The notes below the pieces were generated by a model. It worked only from the letters and a program-made list of their open reading frames with translations, searched no databases and was not told the DNA's origin. Below are positions 1-5,832 of a DNA stretch of 18,060 nucleotides, piece by piece. This DNA comes from Sphingomonas sp. (GTDB lineage Bacteria; Pseudomonadota; Alphaproteobacteria; Sphingomonadales; Sphingomonadaceae): the NCBI GenBank assembly GCA_013822915.1, contig PNLG01000143.1, positions 1 to 18,060 of the forward strand, in the 5' to 3' direction. The number at the start of each line of letters is the position of its first letter. The first letter of the stretch is position 1. The position numbers and the translations under genes were made by a program.

Positions 1-930
1 GCGCTTCAGGCGACCATGCCGCCGCCACCACCGTTTGGCGCACCCACCGCCATTCCAGCGCCCGCCACTTGGCCGATCAGCGATACGCTGAGCGATTGGG
101 GGCTATGCCCGTCGCAGCCCGATTGGGCGGCGGGGTTTTCCGACGAATGGACGCCGGGGGAGGCGGGGGCGCGGGCGCGAGTAGCTGGCTTTGGCCCCCA
201 GGCCGCTGATTATGGCGATCAGCGCAATCTGCCCTCGGTAACCGGGACATCGGGCCTGTCGCCGCACCTGCATTTTGGCGAGATTTCACCCGCCACCATC
301 TGGTACGCAGTCGCCGGGCAGGGCGGGTCAGTTGCGACGTTCCTGGGCGAGCTGGGCTGGCGCGATTATGCGCAGAATGTGATCCTGCAATTCCCCGATT
401 ATGGTGCGGCCAATGCGCGCACCCCCTTTGACCAATTCCCCTGGCGCGCGGGCGATGCCGCCGACGCCGACCTGAAAGCGTGGCAGGAGGGGCGCACCGG
501 CTATCCGATTGTCGATGCCGGGATGCGCCAGCTTTGGGCGACGGGGTGGATGCACAACCGCGTGCGGATGATTGCGGCGTCGTTTCTGGTCAAGCATCTG
601 CTGATCGATTGGCGGCGCGGGGAGGAATGGTTTTGGGACACTTTGGTCGATGCCGATTACGCGTCGAACGCGGTCAATTGGCAATGGACGGCGGGGACCG
701 GCGTTGATTCGAACATGTTCGTCCGAATCATGGCGCCGCTCAGCCAGTCGGAAAAATTCGACGCGGCGGGCTATATCCGCCGCTGGGTACCCGAACTCCG
801 CGATCTGCCGGCGCCCGCCATCCATGACCCCGATCTGATGGGTCAACGCCCGCGCCATTATCCGCCCAAGCTGATCGAGCACCGCGACGCGCGCGCTCGC
901 GCCTTGGAAGCGGTGCGGCAAATCGGCTAA
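1..930 (+). CDS. phrB: DNA photolyase (class I CPD type), C-terminal part
   Basis: Light-driven repair of UV-induced pyrimidine dimers using a reduced FAD cofactor. The reading frame is already open at base 1, so the gene is cut by the window edge. 309 residues remain; the family is usually about 450-500 long, so most of the N-terminal antenna-binding alpha/beta domain is missing. A proline-rich stretch near bases 16-60 looks like the interdomain linker. The FAD domain is intact: LSPHLHFGEIS (256-288), a FLGELGWRDYAQN block, GRTGYPIVDAGMRQL, WMHNRVRM, and the flavin/DNA-site segment DADYASNAVNWQW (649-687), then EKFDAAGYIRRWVPEL near the C-terminus. These are photolyase signatures rather than those of plant or animal cryptochromes, but a cryptochrome-like role cannot be excluded without the N-terminus. 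The stop TAA is 10 bases before the next gene, so the two are probably co-transcribed. Confidence 0.93.
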   Translation, partial: ALQATMPPPPPFGAPTAIPAPATWPISDTLSDWGLCPSQPDWAAGFSDEWTPGEAGARARVAGFGPQAADYGDQRNLPSVTGTSGLSPHLHFGEISPATIWYAVAGQGGSVATFLGELGWRDYAQNVILQFPDYGAANARTPFDQFPWRAGDAADADLKAWQEGRTGYPIVDAGMRQLWATGWMHNRVRMIAASFLVKHLLIDWRRGEEWFWDTLVDADYASNAVNWQWTAGTGVDSNMFVRIMAPLSQSEKFDAAGYIRRWVPELRDLPAPAIHDPDLMGQRPRHYPPKLIEHRDARARALEAVRQIG

Positions 931-940
931 GGCCGCCTGC

Positions 941-2179
941 GTGAGCAATCAGGCTGAAAGCAATGTCGCAGCGCCGATCGTCGCGCCCCTGCCCCGGCGC
1001 GCAGGCGTGCTTGGCTGGATCGCGCCGCTGTTTCACCGCGTGCTGGACCGGATCGACGCCGGGCTGGCGGAGGGCGGAATCGATGCGGTTCTACCGGATG
1101 GCGGGCGGCGGATGCTGGGCGGGCGCGCGCCGGGGCCGATGGCGCGGGTGGAGATTGCGGACTGGCGCGCGCTAATCCGGCTGATGATCGGCGGATCGGC
1201 TGGCTGGTATCTGGCATGGTCGCGCCGCGAATGGACCAGCCCGGACCCGGTGGTGGTGTTTGAAGTATTTGGCCGCAATCGGCATTCGCTGGGGCAGACG
1301 GGACGGTCGAGTGGCGTGGCCCGCCTCGCCAAGCGGGTGCTCCACGGCCTGCGCCGCAACAACCGGGCAGGCGCGCGCCGCAATATCGAAGCGCATTACG
1401 ATCTCGGCAATGATTTTTACGCAGCCTGGCTCGACCCGTCGCTCAGCTATTCGAGCGCGATGTTCGGCGACCCCGCCGATGATCTCGCGGCGGCGCAGCA
1501 GCGCAAACTGGCCGCCGTACTGGCGCGGACCGGCACTTCGCCGGGGGACCGGATTTTGGAGATAGGCTGCGGCTGGGGATCGTTTGCGGCGCACGCGGCG
1601 GCTGCGGGGCGCCAGGTTCATGCGATCACCCTGTCCCCCGCGCAGGAATCGGTGCTGGCGGCGCGGCAATTGCCGGGAGTCACGGTATCGATCACTGATT
1701 ACCGCGATGTGGCTGGCATGTTTGATGCGGTCGCCAGTATCGAAATGGTCGAAGCGGTCGGCCAAGCCTATTGGCCCGATTATCTCGCGACGATTGCGCG
1801 CGTGCTCAAGCCCGGCGGGCGCGCCGCGATCCAGTTTATCGCGATCGACGATGCCATTTTCGATGCCTATGCCGCCAATGTCGATTTCGTGCAGGCCTAT
1901 GTCTTTCCTGGCGGGATGTTGTTGTCGCAGCGCCGGTTTCGCGCGCTGGCGCAGGCCGCCGGGTTTGATTGGGTCGATCAGGTTGATTTCGGCGCCGATT
2001 ATGCCGAAACGCTGCGCCGCTGGCGATTGCGCTTTGACGCGGCCGTGGCAGAGGGACGGTTGCCGCCACGCTTTGACAGTCAGTTCATCGACTTATGGCG
2101 ATTTTATCTGATGTATTGCGAAGGCGGCTTTCGCGGCGGCGGCCTGCAAGTGTCGCAGGTAACGCTCGTCAAGCGATAG
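941..2179 (+). CDS. Cyclopropane-fatty-acyl-phospholipid synthase family methyltransferase
   Basis: Predicted SAM-dependent enzyme that methylenates or methylates double bonds of unsaturated acyl chains in membrane phospholipids. 412 residues (E. coli Cfa has 382). The start is GTG at 941, with AAGG (929-932) about 8 bases upstream overlapping the photolyase stop. Visible: HYDLGNDFY (152-160), SAM-binding LEIGCGWG (206-213), EMVEAVG (268-274), YVFPGG (330-335), GADYAETL (351-358) and a C-terminal CEGGFRGG block, all typical of the family. Compared with E. coli Cfa from memory, the active-site Glu (E271) and Tyr (Y354) are kept, but Cys139 aligns with Ser172 and His266 with Gln298. The EAVG and IQFI forms resemble plant-type cyclopropane synthases and their bacterial relatives. 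The product could therefore be a cyclopropane or a methyl-branched lipid. The 3' end overlaps the convergent dehydrogenase by 11 bases. Confidence 0.9.
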   Translation: MSNQAESNVAAPIVAPLPRRAGVLGWIAPLFHRVLDRIDAGLAEGGIDAVLPDGGRRMLGGRAPGPMARVEIADWRALIRLMIGGSAGWYLAWSRREWTSPDPVVVFEVFGRNRHSLGQTGRSSGVARLAKRVLHGLRRNNRAGARRNIEAHYDLGNDFYAAWLDPSLSYSSAMFGDPADDLAAAQQRKLAAVLARTGTSPGDRILEIGCGWGSFAAHAAAAGRQVHAITLSPAQESVLAARQLPGVTVSITDYRDVAGMFDAVASIEMVEAVGQAYWPDYLATIARVLKPGGRAAIQFIAIDDAIFDAYAANVDFVQAYVFPGGMLLSQRRFRALAQAAGFDWVDQVDFGADYAETLRRWRLRFDAAVAEGRLPPRFDSQFIDLWRFYLMYCEGGFRGGGLQVSQVTLVKR

Positions 2180-2900
2180 CGCGTTCGATCCGCTCGAAAT
2201 GACCAGTGTCGAAATCGTCGGTCAGCAATTGGAGGATGCGCGCGGCGACGTCCTCGGGCGGTTTGACCGAGGCGAGGTCTTCGCCGGGATAGGCCTTGGC
2301 GCGCATGGCGGTGCGGGTGGCGCCGGGGTCGATAATCGCGGTGCGCACGCGCGAGATATTGGCGACTTCCGCCCCGTAACAGTTCACCAACACCTCGAAA
2401 GCAGCCTTTGAAGCGCCATATTCGCCCCAATAGGCGCGTGGACTGCCCGCCACTTTCGAGGTTAGGCCGATCACCCGGCCGGCGGGCGCGCGGCGCAGCA
2501 TCGGGTCGAACGCCGCCAATAACGCCGCCTGCGCGCTGACGTTTAGCGTCATCACCCGCGCCAGTTCCTTTGGATCAATCGTCGCAACCGCGCCCAGCGT
2601 GCCGAGCATCGCGGCATTCAGCACCATGATGTCGAGCCGGTCCCAACGCCCGCCCAGCGCGACCGCGAGGCGTGCCACCGCATCAGGCTCCAGAAAGTCG
2701 ACGGGCGCAATCGTTGCCGATCCGCCGCGCGCGTAGATCGCGTCCTCAACCTCCTCCAGCGCGCCCGCCGTCCGTCCGGTCAGGATGACATGCGCGCCCG
2801 CGTCCGCAAGGGCTGCGGCGGTGGCGGCACCAATGCCTCGGCTCGCCCCGGTGACGAGCGCAATTCGGTCAGCAAGCGGCTTGTCGGTCACGTCTTTCAT
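2169..2900 (-). CDS. Short-chain dehydrogenase/reductase (SDR), NAD(P)-dependent
   Basis: Classical SDR oxidoreductase of 243 residues, the usual length for a single Rossmann-fold domain. The cofactor motif TGASRGIG is at residues 17-24, NAA at 95-97, and the catalytic Ser148, Tyr161 and Lys165 (YGASK) are all present, followed by DPGATRTAM after the active site. R20 in the glycine motif and R43 after the second strand suggest NADP(H), which is an inference. The substrate is unknown; the sequence resembles the YciK-like group of uncharacterised SDRs. It starts 15 bases after purF on the same strand, so it is probably expressed from the purF promoter, although no functional link to purine synthesis is known to me. 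Its last 11 bases overlap the end of the convergent cyclopropane-synthase gene. Confidence 0.9.
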   Translation of the reverse strand: MKDVTDKPLADRIALVTGASRGIGAATAAALADAGAHVILTGRTAGALEEVEDAIYARGGSATIAPVDFLEPDAVARLAVALGGRWDRLDIMVLNAAMLGTLGAVATIDPKELARVMTLNVSAQAALLAAFDPMLRRAPAGRVIGLTSKVAGSPRAYWGEYGASKAAFEVLVNCYGAEVANISRVRTAIIDPGATRTAMRAKAYPGEDLASVKPPEDVAARILQLLTDDFDTGHFERIERAIA

Positions 2901-2915
2901 CCTTGATCGCAGGAC

Positions 2916-4376
2916 TCAGCTTACCCGCTCGGCAAGCAGGGCGAGTTGGTCGACCGTTTCGACATCGTCCTGATCGGTGAGCGGCGTGGGATAATCGCCG
3001 CTGAAACAAGCGTCGCAGTGGCTGGGCGCGTCGGCGCGGCGGCGGTCCTCGCCCAGCGCCTTATACAGCCCGTCGATCGAGACAAAGGCGAGGCTGTCGG
3101 CGTGGATGAAATCGGTCATCCCGCCAACGTCAAGTTGCGCCGCGAGCAGCTTGGCGCGTTCGGGCGTATCGACGCCGTAAAAACAGCTATGCCGGGTCGG
3201 CGGGCTAGCGATCCGCATATGAACTTCGGCGGCACCGGCTTCGCGCATCATCGTAACGATCTTGAGCGACGTTGTGCCGCGCACGATCGAATCGTCGATC
3301 AGGATGATCCGCTTGCCCTTGATCAGCGCGCGATTGGCATTGTGCTTCAGCTTGACGCCGAGGTGCCGGACCTTGTCGCCGGGCTGGATGAAGGTGCGGC
3401 CGATATAGTGCGAGCGGATGATCCCCAGCTCAAACGGGATGCCCGATTGCTGGGCATAGCCGATCGCGGCGGGCACGCCCGAATCGGGCACCGGAATGAC
3501 CAGATCGGCATCCACTGGCGCCTCAATGGCTAGCTGCGCGCCAATCGCCTTGCGCACCGAATAGATTGACTGCTCATCCACAATCGAATCGGGGCGCGAG
3601 AAATAGACATGCTCGAAAATGCACGGGCGCGACGGCTGGGCAGGGAAGGGCATGATCGAGCGCGTCTCGGTCCCCTGAACGATCACTAGCTCACCCGGGT
3701 CAATCGCGCGGACAAACTGCGCACCCACCACGTCGAGCGCCACCGTTTCGGACGCAAAGATGATCGCGCCGTCGAGCGTCCCCATCACCAGCGGCCGAAT
3801 GCCCAGCGGATCGCGACAGGCAATCATCCCCTCGGGCGTCATCACCACCAGTGAATAGGCACCCTCCACCTGGCGCAGCGCGTCGATGAACTTGTCGAGC
3901 AGCGTGCGATAGCTTGACGTCGCGACCAGGTGGATGATCGTTTCGGTATCGCTCGTTGATTGAAAGATCGAACCCCGCCGAACAAGTTCCCGCCGCAGCC
4001 GGGTGGCATTCGAAATATTGCCGTTATGCGCGATCGCAAACCCCCCCGATTGCAGATCGGCATAAAGCGGCTGGACATTGCGCAGCGCCGTCTCGCCCGT
4101 GGTCGAATAGCGGACATGCCCGCAGGCCGCTGTGCCGGGGAGCGCGCGAATCACATCATCGCGGTCAAAATTGCCTGCGACATGCCCCATGGCGCGGTGG
4201 GTGTGGAATTGGTGCCCGTCCCAGCTGGTGATCCCCGCCGCTTCCTGTCCGCGGTGCTGGAGCGCGTGGAGGCCGAGCGCGACCAGGGCTGCTGCCTCGC
4301 CATCGGTGCCGGATACGCCAAAAATGCCGCACTCCTCGCGCAGCTTGTCGTCGTCGAAAGGGTGAGTGGTCAGCAT
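2916..4376 (-). CDS. purF: Amidophosphoribosyltransferase (glutamine PRPP amidotransferase)
   Basis: Catalyses the committed step of purine synthesis: PRPP plus glutamine to 5-phosphoribosylamine. 486 residues, full length. An N-terminal class II glutaminase domain begins with EECGIFGV; Cys16 would become the N-terminal nucleophile after removal of a 15-residue propeptide. HRGQEAAGI (41-49), HVRYST (87-92) and HNGNISN (117-123) complete the glutamine site. The phosphoribosyltransferase domain carries the PRPP loop ILIDDSIVRGTT (about 358-369). Cys252, Cys398, Cys454 and Cys457 match the pattern of the 4Fe-4S ligands of the B. subtilis enzyme, so this is the iron-sulfur, oxygen-sensitive type, unlike E. 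coli PurF. It is divergent from hisI, another pathway that draws on PRPP, and is followed closely by the SDR gene. ATG at 4376 has only a short GGGA upstream. Confidence 0.97.
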   Translation of the reverse strand: MLTTHPFDDDKLREECGIFGVSGTDGEAAALVALGLHALQHRGQEAAGITSWDGHQFHTHRAMGHVAGNFDRDDVIRALPGTAACGHVRYSTTGETALRNVQPLYADLQSGGFAIAHNGNISNATRLRRELVRRGSIFQSTSDTETIIHLVATSSYRTLLDKFIDALRQVEGAYSLVVMTPEGMIACRDPLGIRPLVMGTLDGAIIFASETVALDVVGAQFVRAIDPGELVIVQGTETRSIMPFPAQPSRPCIFEHVYFSRPDSIVDEQSIYSVRKAIGAQLAIEAPVDADLVIPVPDSGVPAAIGYAQQSGIPFELGIIRSHYIGRTFIQPGDKVRHLGVKLKHNANRALIKGKRIILIDDSIVRGTTSLKIVTMMREAGAAEVHMRIASPPTRHSCFYGVDTPERAKLLAAQLDVGGMTDFIHADSLAFVSIDGLYKALGEDRRRADAPSHCDACFSGDYPTPLTDQDDVETVDQLALLAERVS

Positions 4377-4406
4377 CGCGTCCCATCGGGTGATCGTTGC
4401 CGCCCC

Positions 4407-4435
4407 CCTATAGGAGGGCCGATTGGCTTTGTCGC
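4407..4435 (-). promoter_or_regulatory. Possible sigma-70 promoter for purF
   Basis: On the minus strand GCGACA (4435-4430) and TATAGG (4412-4407) are separated by 17 bases; each matches four of six consensus positions. A start near 4400 would give a leader of about 24 nt to the purF ATG. The -10 lies in an imperfect inverted repeat (4403-4418, CCTATAGG core). Judged by pattern only. Confidence 0.33.
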
Positions 4436-4498
4436 CTGTTTGTCATCATTTCTTGCGGTCCATTGAGCGATAGGGGCCAGGTGCGCTAGAACCACCGC

Positions 4499-4855
4499 AT
4501 GGATATGCGCGAGAGCGGGTTGGCGCTGGACCCGAAATATGATGCCAACGGGTTGATTACGGCGGTGGTGACCGACCGGGTCGGCGCGTTGTTGATGGTC
4601 GCGCATATGAATGCGGATGCCCTTGCCGCAACGCTGGCGGGGGGCGAGGCAGTGTTCTGGTCGCGCAGCCGCGCGCGGTTGTGGCGCAAGGGCGAAACAT
4701 CGGGTCATGTCCTGAAACTGGTCGAGGCGCGGATCGACTGTGACCAGGATGCGCTGTGGCTGATCTGCGATCCCGCAGGGCCCGCGTGCCACACAGGGGC
4801 GACAAGCTGTTTCTACCGCCGTGTCACGTCCGACGGACTAGAGCGGATCGGATGA
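4499..4855 (+). CDS. hisI: Phosphoribosyl-AMP cyclohydrolase
   Basis: Third step of histidine synthesis: opens the adenine ring of phosphoribosyl-AMP to give ProFAR, in the cytoplasm. 118 residues, the normal size of the stand-alone enzyme; there is no fused HisE pyrophosphohydrolase domain, as is usual in alphaproteobacteria. Motifs: SRSRARLWRKGETSGH (55-70), the metal-site cluster DCDQDA (80-85, Asp80/Asp82/Asp84 for Mg and Cys81 for Zn), and GPACHTGATSCFY (94-106) with Cys97 and Cys104 as the other zinc ligands. The start is ATG at 4499; an in-frame ATG at 4505 is an alternative and neither has a strong ribosome site. The stop overlaps the start of the following lipoprotein gene (ATGA), so the two are translationally coupled. 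No other his gene is in the window. Confidence 0.96.
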   Translation: MDMRESGLALDPKYDANGLITAVVTDRVGALLMVAHMNADALAATLAGGEAVFWSRSRARLWRKGETSGHVLKLVEARIDCDQDALWLICDPAGPACHTGATSCFYRRVTSDGLERIG

Positions 4856-5352
4856 GGGCCGCACTCTGGTTCGCGCTCCTGATCGTTGGCTGTTCGAACG
4901 GCGCAGAGCGAAGCAGCGACGCCGCCGCGCCACCGCCCGATCTGGAAGCGGCGGCGATCAGCGCGGGGATTATTCCTGACCCAAAGGCGACTGATATCGG
5001 CGGCCTGTTCGCGCGCGATACTGACCGGGTATGCATCGTGCCGACCGCACTCGACTACCGGATCGGTGTGTTCGTCGATTATGGCGAGGCGCAGTCGTGC
5101 AGCGGCTCGGGCACGGTCACCCGGGCGGGCGAAACGCTCCAGATCGCGTTTGACGATGCGCCCGATTGCGCATTTGCCGTGCGGTATGAGGGTGATCGGA
5201 TCGTATTTCCGGCGCGCGTCCCGGCTGGGTGCGAGCGATTGTGCAGTCAAAGGGCGTCGCTGGGCGCGCTTGATGTCCGTCGGTTGAGCGATTCGATCGC
5301 GGAGGCGCGGACGTTGCGCGGTGCCAGGGGACGATTATTGTGCGCACAATAA
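4852..5352 (+). CDS. Small cysteine-rich lipoprotein, unknown function
   Basis: I do not recognise a family. 166 residues from the ATG at 4852. That start is preferred over one 96 bases upstream, inside hisI, because it gives a hydrophobic leader ending in the lipobox IVGC (11-14), so Cys14 would be lipidated and the protein anchored to a membrane in the periplasm. A flexible Ala/Pro/Ser segment (about 18-32) follows. The mature domain has six further cysteines (61, 83, 106, 127, 131, 164), an even number consistent with three disulfides, and alternating hydrophobic segments such as RIGVFVDY and TLQIAF that suggest a small beta-rich fold. Its start codon overlaps the hisI stop, so the two are made together. 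The stop codon lies inside a perfect 22-bp palindrome. Confidence is high for gene and lipoprotein, none for function. Confidence 0.72.
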   Translation: MRAALWFALLIVGCSNGAERSSDAAAPPPDLEAAAISAGIIPDPKATDIGGLFARDTDRVCIVPTALDYRIGVFVDYGEAQSCSGSGTVTRAGETLQIAFDDAPDCAFAVRYEGDRIVFPARVPAGCERLCSQRASLGALDVRRLSDSIAEARTLRGARGRLLCAQ

Positions 5353-5354
5353 TC
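5333..5354. repeat. Perfect 22-bp palindrome
   Basis: Half-sites GATTATTGTGC (5333-5343) and GCACAATAATC (5344-5354) are exact reverse complements with no spacer. It is AT-rich at its ends in a GC-rich region and spans the stop codon of the lipoprotein gene. As RNA it could form a 9-bp stem with a GCGC loop, but no U-run follows on either strand, so an operator for a dimeric regulator is more likely than an intrinsic terminator. It ends 9 bases before the MerR-type operator. Confidence 0.8.
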
Positions 5355-5363
5355 CGCAGCAGA

Positions 5364-5392
5364 TTGACGTATACGTAAGCCGGTGATAAACG
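5364..5392 (+). promoter_or_regulatory. Putative MerR-type operator and promoter of the regulator gene
   Basis: ACGTATACGT (5367-5376) is a perfect 10-bp palindrome inside TTGACGTATACGTAAG (5364-5379). Its first six bases, TTGACG, make a good -35 element; TAAACG lies 17 bases downstream (5387-5392) as a weak -10. A start 7 bases later falls on the A of the MerR ATG (5399). The ACGT-NN-ACGT form resembles operators I recall for LiuR-like MerR regulators of acyl-CoA genes. Autoregulation is an inference. Confidence 0.5.
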
Positions 5393-5398
5393 TGACTT

Positions 5399-5830
5399 AT
5401 GTCCAGTCCGCCTCTGCTTGCGGCCTATGCGCCCATCGATCCGCGACCGGATCGGGAAGATTTTGGCATCGCCGATCTGTGCGGGGAATTTGGCGTCACC
5501 GCGCGCGCGCTTCGCTTTTACGAGGATGAGGGGCTGATCGCGCCCGAGCGGCGGGGCACGATGCGCGTCTATTCGCACCGCGATCGGGCGCGGCTGGCGT
5601 GGATATTGCGCGGCAAGCGGGTCGGCTTTAGCTTGAGCGAGATCCGTGAGCTGCTTGACCTTTACGATCTGGGCGATGGCCGCCGTTCGCAACGATCGGC
5701 CACAATCGCGCGCTGCCGCGACCGGATTGCGCTGCTCGCTGCGCAAAAAAATGATATTGATGCAGCAATTGCCGAATTGAACCAGTTTATCGCCCTTGTT
5801 GAGCCACCGCTCTCCGACAAAAAGGACTGA
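5399..5830 (+). CDS. MerR family transcriptional regulator
   Basis: DNA-binding regulator of 143 residues. The winged helix-turn-helix lies at about 22-75: FGIADLCGEFGVTARALRFYEDEG followed by the wing residues R56-V57-Y58, the MerR hallmark. A dimerising helix with RDRIALLAAQKNDIDAAIAELNQF follows at about 108-130. It has only two isolated cysteines (28 and 106), so the metal-binding loop of MerR/CueR proteins is absent; it fits the short, effector-poor group that controls acyl-CoA or amino-acid catabolism (LiuR-like). The start is fixed: a TGA in frame sits at 5393-5395, and ATG 5399 is the only ATG, GTG or TTG before the HTH. No Shine-Dalgarno sequence is well placed. The dehydrogenase starts 2 bases after its stop, so it very probably regulates that gene. 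Confidence 0.93.
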   Translation: MSSPPLLAAYAPIDPRPDREDFGIADLCGEFGVTARALRFYEDEGLIAPERRGTMRVYSHRDRARLAWILRGKRVGFSLSEIRELLDLYDLGDGRRSQRSATIARCRDRIALLAAQKNDIDAAIAELNQFIALVEPPLSDKKD

Positions 5831-5832
5831 CC

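Noticed and set aside
4756..4851. Upstream start for the lipoprotein gene inside hisI
   Set aside because: It would add 32 basic residues ahead of the signal peptide, whereas ATG 4852 gives a clean lipobox and an ATGA overlap with hisI.
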